Part shown: piece by piece, positions 1 to 5,657 of the stretch
Numbering within the stretch: the first letter of the stretch is position 1
Layout: each line of letters begins with the position of its first letter
From: SAR202 cluster bacterium
GTDB lineage: Bacteria > Chloroflexota > Dehalococcoidia > SAR202 > GCA-002694895
Reading direction: 5' to 3'
Assembly (NCBI GenBank): GCA_009391605.1
Contig: VFGQ01000032.1
Coordinates: 1-5,966 of the forward strand
DNA: 5,966 nucleotides
Program-made: the position numbers and the translations under genes
The notes under the pieces: generated by a model
Told to the model about the DNA's origin: nothing
Seen by the model: the letters and a program-made list of their open reading frames with translations, nothing else
Database searches by the model: none

Positions 1-143
1 GCATTATCTACTCTATCAAAAATATCTTTTGAAGTTTTAAATTCAAGTAAATCTTTTCCCATTCCTACTTTTTGACTCCCTTGTCCAGGGAAAACAAAAG
101 ATATTCCAGAATCATATTTATTTGATTGAGTAATGTTTGTCAT
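1..143 (-). CDS. fabD: Malonyl-CoA:ACP transacylase FabD, N-terminal part (cut by window edge)
   Basis: Forty-seven complete codons plus two bases (GC, so Ala) are visible, starting at the ATG on 143-141. Residues 14-31 hold the family's N-terminal signature: a short hydrophobic strand (ISFVF), then the PGQGSQ turn (19-24) and the VGMGKDL stretch (26-32). In FabD this Gly-Gln loop forms part of the oxyanion hole. The catalytic GHSxG serine and later His lie outside the window. The enzyme moves malonyl from CoA to acyl carrier protein in the cytoplasm, supplying the extender unit for type II fatty acid synthesis. It lies 7 bases after the stop of rpmF on the same strand, so it is probably co-transcribed with yceD and rpmF. 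No Shine-Dalgarno is seen before the ATG. The identification is firm from the motif; whether the gene is intact cannot be judged here. Confidence 0.93.
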   Translation of the reverse strand, partial: MTNITQSNKYDSGISFVFPGQGSQKVGMGKDLLEFKTSKDIFDRVDN

Positions 144-150
144 AATATTA

Positions 151-333
151 CTAAATATCTAATACTTGTCTTTCTTTATACATTCCACATTCAGGGCAAA
201 CAGCATGTGGCACTATATAAGCTCCACAACTTGGTTCCTTACATTTTGTCAATGGTACATTTTTAATGCCAAAATGAGAAGCTCTGTCTTTTTTTCTTTT
301 TCTAGAAGATTTTTTCTTAGGTAATGGTGCCAT
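151..333 (-). CDS. rpmF: Large-subunit ribosomal protein L32 (zinc-ribbon form)
   Basis: A 60-residue protein, normal length for bL32. The N-terminus (MAPLPKKK) and a run of Lys/Arg to about residue 17 match the basic rRNA-binding tail of the family. The C-terminal half is a zinc ribbon with Cys31, Cys36, Cys46 and Cys49, including the typical VPHAVCPECG stretch (41-50) and a closing YKERQV. The first Cys pair is spaced C-x4-C, whereas I know this family mainly as C-x2-C. The start is the ATG at 333. The frame stays open upstream to a TTG at 390, but those 19 codons give a hydrophobic stretch unlike any L32. Upstream is a GGA seven bases before the ATG, at best a weak Shine-Dalgarno. It follows yceD and precedes fabD, the conserved yceD-rpmF-fatty-acid arrangement seen in many bacteria. 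Confidence 0.93.
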   Translation of the reverse strand: MAPLPKKKSSRKRKKDRASHFGIKNVPLTKCKEPSCGAYIVPHAVCPECGMYKERQVLDI

Positions 334-391
334 ATTTAAATCCAAAATACATATTACATTAAATAACAAGTTTAACAAACTATTTATCAAA

Positions 392-787
392 TCATAATTT
401 ACATATTTTATTACAAACAGGTTTCATAGGAGACGTAACAAAAATATATTCTCTCAAGCACTCTTTTAAGCTTAAATGGTTTGAATCATCTATGATGAAA
501 TTATCGTCAAATTTATCATCCGTAAAATAATCATATCTATATTCTTCATCTATATTAATGTCCATACAAACATCTAATTGGCTTAAACATCTTATACAAT
601 CCATATTTATAACTATCTTCAATGACCCCACTACCCAAACACCTTTATCAATTTTAATTAATTTAAAATTTCCTGATTTAATTTGCACTAAACCTAAATC
701 AGAATATTTTAAATTCACTGAGTCTATCAACCATTCACGATTACTTCCTATCTTTTCATTATTTAAACTAGATACGTTGTAGTACAT
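392..787 (-). CDS. yceD: YceD/DUF177 family protein (23S rRNA accumulation), short C-terminus
   Basis: A 131-residue protein assigned to DUF177 by motif and position. The central strand ends in the family's Cys pair, C64-x2-C67 within DCIRCLSQ, matching the usual CxRCL pattern. An acidic stretch follows (79-101), then the predicted helix LSLKECLREYIF and the SPMKPVCNKIC tail (119-129), equivalent to the family's P-x-KPLC. In E. coli the homologue is needed for normal 23S rRNA levels; its biochemical activity is not settled. Position immediately before rpmF is the classic context. The protein ends two residues after Cys129, so the usual last element (CxxCG-x-x-LN) is missing and the C-terminal Cys cluster has only two members. 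The ATG at 787 is the only sensible start; no clear Shine-Dalgarno precedes it. I am confident of the family, less so of the function. Confidence 0.82.
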   Translation of the reverse strand: MYYNVSSLNNEKIGSNREWLIDSVNLKYSDLGLVQIKSGNFKLIKIDKGVWVVGSLKIVINMDCIRCLSQLDVCMDINIDEEYRYDYFTDDKFDDNFIIDDSNHLSLKECLREYIFVTSPMKPVCNKICKL

Positions 788-817
788 TTGTTACCCGAAA
801 TTAAGATAATATATAAT
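788..817 (+). promoter_or_regulatory. Sigma70-type promoter for the fatty-acid operon
   Basis: TTGTTA at 788-793 and a perfect TATAAT at 812-817 are separated by 18 bases, which would start transcription near 824 and leave a leader of about 20 bases before the ATG at 846. The -35 box begins directly next to the start codon of divergent yceD. Since the DNA is A+T-rich, TATAAT alone is weak evidence; the position and paired -35 make it the best candidate. Confidence 0.55.
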
Positions 818-836
818 TTAAATTTACAAATATTAA
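808..836 (-). promoter_or_regulatory. Possible promoter for yceD-rpmF-fabD
   Basis: On the minus strand TTAATA (836-831) and TATATT (813-808) are 17 bases apart, with a start expected near 801 and the yceD ATG at 787. Both boxes are imperfect and the region is nearly all A/T, so this is a weak call. Its -10 overlaps the -10 of the plus-strand promoter, which would make the two polymerases exclude each other if both are real. Confidence 0.25.
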
Positions 837-845
837 ATCATTTAA

Positions 846-1238
846 ATGAAATTAAGTCTTCTACAACCTGACGAAATATTACTTGACTCTGAAATATTTC
901 TAAGCGAAAACATATTAAATAATTACATGAAAAGTATTAACCATAAGAATACTAGTCTAAAAACACAATTTACACCCAAATTATTTCCAACTGCAATAAT
1001 TTTTGGAGAAATATTCAAATTATTCGAATTACCTGAAGGAACAATACATCTTTCTCAAAAAATAACTAATTCTATGCCTATATTACAAAATTCCAAAATG
1101 CATACAATAGCTAAAATAACTAAAAATACCATAAGAGGTGGGAATCGAATTTTAACACTGAAAATCAATATATATGATCAGAACAAAAATAGTTATTGTG
1201 AATCAATAGCAAATTTATTAGTACAAAAAGAAAAATGA
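846..1238 (+). CDS. MaoC-like hot-dog protein, HadA-type non-catalytic dehydratase subunit
   Basis: A 130-residue single hot-dog domain. The order resembles the N-terminal MaoC dehydratase domain (FAS1_DH_region/HadA type): an opening SEIFLSENILNNYMKS helix (15-30), then a PKLFPTAIIFGE segment (44-55) like the family's 'PPTFP' entry to the central helix, then LPEGTIHLSQKITNSMPI (62-79), matching the HxxQ-x-[FI]-x-x-xxPI strand after it. The catalytic D-x4-H of hydratase 2 is absent, as expected for a structural or substrate-binding partner. The stop overlaps the start of the next gene (ATGA at 1235-1238), so the two are probably translated together and form a heterodimer like mycobacterial HadA-HadB, the 3-hydroxyacyl-ACP dehydratase of type II fatty acid synthesis. 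That pairing is inferred from fold and layout. No Shine-Dalgarno is seen before the ATG, and the leader is short. Confidence 0.68.
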   Translation: MKLSLLQPDEILLDSEIFLSENILNNYMKSINHKNTSLKTQFTPKLFPTAIIFGEIFKLFELPEGTIHLSQKITNSMPILQNSKMHTIAKITKNTIRGGNRILTLKINIYDQNKNSYCESIANLLVQKEK

Positions 1239-1627
1239 ATAAATTTTCATGCGGATATGAATTAAAATCCATAAAAAATAAAATAATACAATCAAATGTT
1301 AATAATTATGCAAAAGCCAGCGGAGATTTAAATCCTATACATTTAAACGAATCATTTGCAAAGAAAAGTATATTTAAAAACACTATTGCTCATGGGATGA
1401 TGATAGGCGGTATTCTATCTGAAATGTTATTTGCTGAATATGGTGATTTATGGCTATCAAAGAGCTCAATAGACATAAAATTCAAAGCACCTGTTTATAT
1501 GAATGAAGAAATAACCACATATGGCAAAGTCATTAAAAATGAAGATAATAAATTGAAAATTGATTTGATGGTTCAGAAAAATAATGGAACAGAGGCCATA
1601 AAGGGCTTCGCTATAATTGAATTTTGA
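1235..1627 (+). CDS. MaoC-family (R)-specific hydratase/dehydratase, HadB-type catalytic subunit
   Basis: A 130-residue hot-dog domain with the full hydratase 2 signature: ASGDLNPIHLNESFA (28-42) gives the catalytic pair Asp31 and His36 (D-x4-H), the same spacing and numbering as Aeromonas PhaJ. IAHGMM (51-56) and a Ser at 62 follow. The protein adds or removes water from (R)-3-hydroxyacyl/trans-2-enoyl thioesters. Sitting between a hot-dog partner and plsX-fabG-fabL, the likely substrate is acyl-ACP and the likely role is the dehydration step otherwise done by FabZ. The alternative is a PhaJ-like enoyl-CoA hydratase; nothing for polyhydroxyalkanoate or beta-oxidation lies nearby. Its ATG overlaps the upstream stop by four bases, typical of translational coupling. 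It ends 45 bases before plsX. Catalytic assignment is strong; the exact substrate is inference. Confidence 0.85.
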   Translation: MNKFSCGYELKSIKNKIIQSNVNNYAKASGDLNPIHLNESFAKKSIFKNTIAHGMMIGGILSEMLFAEYGDLWLSKSSIDIKFKAPVYMNEEITTYGKVIKNEDNKLKIDLMVQKNNGTEAIKGFAIIEF

Positions 1628-1660
1628 TATATCATTCGTAAAAATACTTATATTAAAAAA

Positions 1661-1675
1661 AAGGAAATAATTTTG
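1661..1675 (+). promoter_or_regulatory. Strong Shine-Dalgarno deciding the TTG start of plsX
   Basis: AAGGA at 1661-1665 lies 7 bases before the TTG at 1673-1675. It is the only good Shine-Dalgarno I see in the window and supports the TTG, since the next in-frame ATG (inside the DAMGGD motif) would remove the conserved N-terminal strand. Confidence 0.75.
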
Positions 1676-2701
1676 GCAGATAAAACCATAAATTTAGCAA
1701 TTGATGCAATGGGAGGAGACAATGCACCATTTGAAATCATCAAAGGTGCTGTATTATCTGTACAAAATAACAATAAGATTAATATTTTACTTGTAGGAGA
1801 CGAAATACAAATAAAAAATTCATTGAGTCAACTAGGCCCAGAAGCATTAGAATCTATAGAAACTAATAGAATCACAATAATACCTTCAGAAGGGGTCATC
1901 AAAGATGGAGATCAACCAGTTATAGCATTAAAGAAAAACCCTAAAGCATCTATAGTTATCAGTGCTTATTTGGTTAAAAATGGGCAAGCTGATGGATTGA
2001 TCTCTATGGGTTCAACTGGCGCATCAATGGCTGCATGTGCCCTTACAATGGGTATCATTAAAGGTGTAGAAAGACCTACAGTAGGTGGCCCAATAATTGG
2101 AAATTCCCCCAATACAGTTGTACTTGATATAGGAGCAAATGTAGATTGTAAGCCATCTCAATTAGTTACTTTTGCTGTACTTGGATCTGTATATGCAAAA
2201 CTAACATTTAATATCAACAATCCAAGAATAGGGATATTAAATGTAGGGTCAGAAAAAGGTAAAGGTAATAAATTAATAAGAGATACTTATGATTTACTTA
2301 AAAATACAAATCTTGATTTCATAGGAAATATTGAACCTCAAGACTTATTCCATAATAAAGCTGAAGTGGTTGTTTGTGATGGTTTTGTAGGGAATATATT
2401 ATTAAAAATCTTAGAATCCTCTGGAGATTTAATTGAACATTTTTTATATGAAGAATTGCAAAATAAAATTTCTGAAGATTTACTGAATGTAATATCTACA
2501 AAAGCCTTAAATTTATTCAATGTTGGAGAAACATATGGCGTTGCCCCTTTATTTGGAGTAAATGGCATTGCTGCATTAGGTCACGGCAAAGCCTCACATA
2601 AAACTATAATCAATGCTATAGAAAGTATTATTATCTGGATAGAAAATGATTTAATAAATGAAATGAATAAAGAAATTGAAAAATTACAAAACAAATTATA
2701 A
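1673..2701 (+). CDS. plsX: Phosphate acyltransferase PlsX
   Basis: A 342-residue protein, normal length for PlsX. It converts acyl-ACP plus phosphate to acyl-phosphate, the donor used by membrane acyltransferase PlsY for the first acylation of glycerol-3-phosphate; it is a peripheral cytoplasmic enzyme. Visible family landmarks are the N-terminal IDAMGGDNAP (10-19), ISMGSTGA (110-117), LDIGANVDC (151-159), NVGSEKGKGN (190-199), VVCDGFVGN (233-241) and the C-terminal GVNGIAALGHGKAS (295-308). Translation starts at TTG 1673, backed by a well-placed AAGGA. The stop is 2 bases before the fabG ATG, so the two are in one transcript and probably coupled. PlsX next to FabG, with YceD/L32 across the divergent gap, is the classic link between fatty acid and phospholipid synthesis. 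No missing key motif or frame problem is seen. Confidence 0.96.
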   Translation: MADKTINLAIDAMGGDNAPFEIIKGAVLSVQNNNKINILLVGDEIQIKNSLSQLGPEALESIETNRITIIPSEGVIKDGDQPVIALKKNPKASIVISAYLVKNGQADGLISMGSTGASMAACALTMGIIKGVERPTVGGPIIGNSPNTVVLDIGANVDCKPSQLVTFAVLGSVYAKLTFNINNPRIGILNVGSEKGKGNKLIRDTYDLLKNTNLDFIGNIEPQDLFHNKAEVVVCDGFVGNILLKILESSGDLIEHFLYEELQNKISEDLLNVISTKALNLFNVGETYGVAPLFGVNGIAALGHGKASHKTIINAIESIIIWIENDLINEMNKEIEKLQNKL

Positions 2702-2703
2702 TA

Positions 2704-3453
2704 ATGAATAATATAAAAAATAAAAATGCTTTAATTACTGGGGCATCTAAAGGTATAGGAAGAGCTATTTCTATTGAATTAGCCAAGCAAGGAGTCAATG
2801 TAGCTATAAATTATAATAAATCTAAAAAAGAAGCTGAGAAAATCTCCAACGAATTAATTAATGAATACAATGTTAAATCAATAATATTGAAAGGGGATGT
2901 TAGTAACAAAGATGATTGCAGTCTTATTGTCCAAGAATCTATTTCCACTTTTGGCACCCTAGATATATTAGTGAACAATGCAGGAATAATTGATGACAAT
3001 CTATTAATCAGAATGTCAGATGAAGCTTGGGACAGGGTTTTAAGGACTAATTTAGACAGTATTTTTTATTGTTCAAAACCTGCAATAAAATCTATGTTAA
3101 AAAAGAAATGGGGAAGAATATTAAATATAGGTTCAGTTGTAGGTATCCGAGGTAACATAGGTCAGGCAAATTATGCTTCTTCCAAAGCTGGAATGATGGG
3201 ATTTACAAAATCATTAGCTAAAGAAGTTGCAACCAGGAATATTACAGTAAATACAATAACTCCTGGATATATAAACACTGAAACTGTTGATGTTTTAAAA
3301 CAAGAACAAAAAGATAATATAATGAAATGGATACCTCAGGGACACTTTGGGGAAGTAGAAGATATAGCTTACCTTGCAAGTTTTTTATGTTCTGAAAAAG
3401 CAAAATATATAACTGGACAAATAATAAGTGTTGATGGAGGAATGGCAATTTAG
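2704..3453 (+). CDS. fabG: 3-oxoacyl-ACP reductase FabG
   Basis: A 249-residue classical short-chain dehydrogenase with full-length FabG features: the NADPH-binding TGASKGIG loop (12-19), the NNAG motif (91-94), and the catalytic tetrad Asn116, Ser144, Tyr157, Lys161 (Y-x3-K in NYASSKAG). The C-terminal SEKAKYITGQIISVDGG stretch (230-246) is also typical. It reduces 3-oxoacyl-ACP to (R)-3-hydroxyacyl-ACP with NADPH, the substrate expected for the hydratase encoded upstream. Its ATG is 2 bases after the plsX stop and has no Shine-Dalgarno, so translation probably depends on ribosomes arriving from plsX. The gene for a second SDR follows after 35 bases. Classical SDRs can have other substrates, but motif fit and context make FabG very likely. 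Confidence 0.94.
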   Translation: MNNIKNKNALITGASKGIGRAISIELAKQGVNVAINYNKSKKEAEKISNELINEYNVKSIILKGDVSNKDDCSLIVQESISTFGTLDILVNNAGIIDDNLLIRMSDEAWDRVLRTNLDSIFYCSKPAIKSMLKKKWGRILNIGSVVGIRGNIGQANYASSKAGMMGFTKSLAKEVATRNITVNTITPGYINTETVDVLKQEQKDNIMKWIPQGHFGEVEDIAYLASFLCSEKAKYITGQIISVDGGMAI

Positions 3454-3488
3454 TCTATCATTTATAAAACTACAATGATTAAAATATC

Positions 3489-4247
3489 ATGAATAATCAA
3501 ACAAATGAGTTCAAAACAAAAATAGCAATCGTAACTGGGGGAAGTAGAGGAATTGGAAAAGAAATTTGTCTACAATTTGCCAAACAAGGCTCAAATATAA
3601 TATTTAATTACGCAAGACATCACAAAGAAGCCAAGGATACTCAGGATGAAATATTAAAGTATGGAGTTAATTGTGATGTCATAAAATGTAATTTAAATGA
3701 AGAACAACAAATAATTAATTTCTTTAAAGAAATTAATTCCAAATATAAAAAAGTTAATTATCTAATAAATAATGCAGCATCAGGTGTGCAAAAATTAGCT
3801 TCTGAACTTCAAACCAAGCATTGGGACTGGACATTAAATATTAATGCAAAAGCTCCCTGGCTCTGCTCTGTTGAAGCTTCAAAACTTATGAAAGATGGAG
3901 GCTCAATAATTAATATTTCGAGTTTAGGTTCAAAAAAAGTTTTACCATACTATTTTTCAGTAGGAACATCAAAAGCAGCATTAGAAACAATAACAAAATA
4001 TTTAGCTGTTGAATTTGCAGAAAAAAAGATAAATGTAAATGCAATATCAGCAGGATTAGTTGAAACTGACGCTTTAAAAAGTTTTCCAAATAAAAAAAAT
4101 ATGATATCAAATTCTTTAAATAATCCTTCAGGAAGGTCTTTAACAAAGACAGATATAGCAAATCTAGTAATTTTTCTTTGTAGTAAAAAATCTGAAATGA
4201 TTAAAGGGCAAACTATAATAATAGATGGGGGATATAATCTAATTTAA
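3489..4247 (+). CDS. fabL: Enoyl-ACP reductase III, FabL type
   Basis: A 252-residue SDR. The cofactor loop is TGGSRGIG (16-23) and the next motif NNAAS (94-98) departs from the usual NNAG. The active site is Tyr155-x6-Lys162 (PYYFSVGTSKAALE), the spacing of enoyl-ACP reductases, not the Y-x3-K of ketoreductases. The following stretch, KYLAVEFAEKKINVNAIS (170-187), then ETDALKSFPN (192-201) and IKGQTIIIDGG (238-248) closely resemble Bacillus subtilis FabL as I remember it. It would reduce trans-2-enoyl-ACP to acyl-ACP with NADPH, the last step of each elongation cycle. FabL-type enzymes are generally less sensitive to triclosan than FabI. It is last in the operon; its stop overlaps that of convergent ygfZ. 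Tyr154 would give x7 spacing, so Tyr155 is the better catalytic residue. A different SDR activity is possible but less likely. Confidence 0.86.
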   Translation: MNNQTNEFKTKIAIVTGGSRGIGKEICLQFAKQGSNIIFNYARHHKEAKDTQDEILKYGVNCDVIKCNLNEEQQIINFFKEINSKYKKVNYLINNAASGVQKLASELQTKHWDWTLNINAKAPWLCSVEASKLMKDGGSIINISSLGSKKVLPYYFSVGTSKAALETITKYLAVEFAEKKINVNAISAGLVETDALKSFPNKKNMISNSLNNPSGRSLTKTDIANLVIFLCSKKSEMIKGQTIIIDGGYNLI

Positions 4248-5215
4248 AGATAAACTTTTATCTCGCTACCTGTATTATTTATGAAATTAAAATCAGACTC
4301 ACAATCCTTAATAAAACTTTTTCTTATATAAGCCAATTTATAATCACCATTATAAAAATCAGGGGAAGAATAAGATGTTATATTTCCAATATGCTTATCT
4401 TGGTTAATTAATTCTGAATCTACTTCAGTATCACTTTTAATTAAAACTAATCTATTTTTAACTTTAGAATACGTATCTAATCTAGCTATTACTTCTTGCC
4501 CAATATAGCATCCTTTATTAAAATTAATATATTTTTTCAAACCTGCTTCCAAGGGATTATAATTTTCATTAATTTCTGCTGGGTATCCTGCTAAATTATT
4601 TACAATTCTATAGTTATTAAATTGATCATCATTTAAATACTCAACTAATTTGAAATTATGCCTATTTTGCTTAAATAATTTCAAGATATAATCAATATCT
4701 TCTCTCGAGGCATATATTTCAAAATGACCAAAATCAAAATAATTTTTATTTACTATAAGAAGCTTAATTCTTCCATAAAGTTGCTTATTTAAAGCAATAA
4801 ACATAGATTTTCCTTCAGATAGTGACATATCAATGCCAAAAATAAAATTGATAAATGAAATAGAATTTTCACCCATAATCATAATTTTAGATTGATATTC
4901 TTTTTGATCAAGAGTAATTTCAACTTCTTCACCAAATGTGTAAAAATCTATCCATTCTAAAACTTTATTTAAAGAATCTTCAGAACATCCTAAAATAATT
5001 TGCCCTTCTATATTTAATATACTTAGCATTTCAATCATTCTGCCTTTTGGAGACACTAGCAGAGAATAAGCATGTTCCATTGATTTTAAACTTTTCAAAT
5101 CATTAGTAGTCAATCTATCCAATAAATCTATATTATCTTTACCTTTTACAACAATAAACTTATATTTAGAAGGGGTGTGTATTCGTACATTTAAATTTAA
5201 TTCGGATAAATTCAT
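4244..5215 (-). CDS. ygfZ: YgfZ/GcvT-like folate-binding protein, Fe-S protein maintenance
   Basis: A 323-residue protein of the GcvT-related YgfZ family (COG0354). The N-terminal half shows DLLDRLTTNDLKSL (30-43) and SLLVSPKGRM (51-60), the family's folate-fold entry. Later come the RIVNNLAGYPAEI stretch (203-215), NPLEAGL (220-226) and the diagnostic KGCYIGQEV (234-242) with the functional Cys236. A C-terminal beta-barrel segment carries IGNITSYSS (276-284) and LAYIRKSF (294-301). In E. coli YgfZ is a tetrahydrofolate-dependent factor needed for full activity of some Fe-S enzymes such as MiaB. The absence of other glycine-cleavage genes and the KGCYIGQE motif argue against true GcvT. It begins 6 bases after the stop of the Fe-S carrier gene, so the pair is an operon. 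No Shine-Dalgarno is visible. Confidence 0.92.
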   Translation of the reverse strand: MNLSELNLNVRIHTPSKYKFIVVKGKDNIDLLDRLTTNDLKSLKSMEHAYSLLVSPKGRMIEMLSILNIEGQIILGCSEDSLNKVLEWIDFYTFGEEVEITLDQKEYQSKIMIMGENSISFINFIFGIDMSLSEGKSMFIALNKQLYGRIKLLIVNKNYFDFGHFEIYASREDIDYILKLFKQNRHNFKLVEYLNDDQFNNYRIVNNLAGYPAEINENYNPLEAGLKKYINFNKGCYIGQEVIARLDTYSKVKNRLVLIKSDTEVDSELINQDKHIGNITSYSSPDFYNGDYKLAYIRKSFIKDCESDFNFINNTGSEIKVYL

Positions 5216-5221
5216 ATATTA

Positions 5222-5590
5222 TTATACCGAGAAAGAAGTACCACAACCGCAGGTTGTTTTAGCATTTGGGTTATGAAAAACAAAGCCTTTACCATTTAAT
5301 CCACCTTGATACTCCAAAGTAGTTCCAGCAAGAAAAATATATGATTTTTTATCAACATAAAGTTCCAACCCATTCTCACTAATAACTTTTTCATTATCAG
5401 TAGGGTTTTCAGCTAATTCCAAAACATAAGTTAACCCAGAACACCCCCCACCTTTCACTGCAACCCTTAAATTAGTTTTATCTTTACCCTCAAGTTGCCC
5501 AAAGCTTCTAATATGATTAACTGCATCAGATGTTATCTTTATGGTTAGAGCTCCAGAATTATCTCTTTGTACAGATGGTTTGTTCATCAT
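5222..5590 (-). CDS. erpA: A-type iron-sulfur carrier protein (ErpA/IscA/HesB family)
   Basis: About 122 residues, the usual length. Three conserved cysteines are visible: Cys50 in KGGGCSGLTY, and Cys114 and Cys116 in the C-terminal TCGCGTSF. Between them are VDKKSYIFLAGTTLEYQGG and the GKGFVFHNPNA motif. A-type carriers accept Fe-S clusters from the scaffold and hand them to apo-proteins in the cytoplasm. The residues near the centre fit ErpA/HesB-like proteins, but ErpA, IscA and SufA cannot be separated safely by eye. Start choice: two ATGs in tandem at 5590 and 5587 are the plausible starts; a TTG at 5599 also is in frame but adds only three residues and has no better signal. Followed by ygfZ after 6 bases, which supports a role in Fe-S protein maturation. 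A good promoter lies just upstream. Confidence 0.93.
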   Translation of the reverse strand: MMNKPSVQRDNSGALTIKITSDAVNHIRSFGQLEGKDKTNLRVAVKGGGCSGLTYVLELAENPTDNEKVISENGLELYVDKKSYIFLAGTTLEYQGGLNGKGFVFHNPNAKTTCGCGTSFSV

Positions 5591-5620
5591 AATTATCAAT
5601 TATTTATATATATACATATT

Positions 5621-5649
5621 ATTATACTTATAAATCTATATTATTCCAA
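5621..5649 (-). promoter_or_regulatory. Sigma70-type promoter for erpA-ygfZ
   Basis: On the minus strand TTGGAA (5649-5644) and a perfect TATAAT (5626-5621) are separated by 17 bases. Transcription would begin near 5614, about 24 bases before the ATG at 5590. This is the best promoter match in the window. No operator-like palindrome of the IscR or SufR kind is recognised beside it. Confidence 0.55.
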
Positions 5650-5657
5650 AAATATAT

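Noticed and set aside
334..390. Longer rpmF starting at the TTG on 390 (79 residues)
   Set aside because: The extra 19 residues are hydrophobic and unlike L32; the MAPLPKKK start at 333 matches the family.
392..394. Possible recoding of the yceD TGA stop as an amino acid
   Set aside because: Read-through meets TAG three codons later, and TGA is used as a normal stop in the two hydratase genes.
558..782. Plus-strand open frame opposite yceD
   Set aside because: No recognisable motif; it lies wholly antisense to a gene with clear family signatures.
3242..3448. Minus-strand open frame inside fabG
   Set aside because: Low-complexity Leu/Gln-rich translation, antisense to a conserved reductase; a shadow frame.
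3910..4161. Minus-strand open frame inside fabL with a hydrophobic, membrane-like translation
   Set aside because: The Leu/Phe richness comes from A-rich codons on the opposite strand; no start signal or family match.
4249..4262. Small inverted repeat (GATAAA/TTTATC) after fabL as a terminator
   Set aside because: Only A/T-rich pairs with a tiny loop and no following T run; also lies inside the ygfZ coding region.
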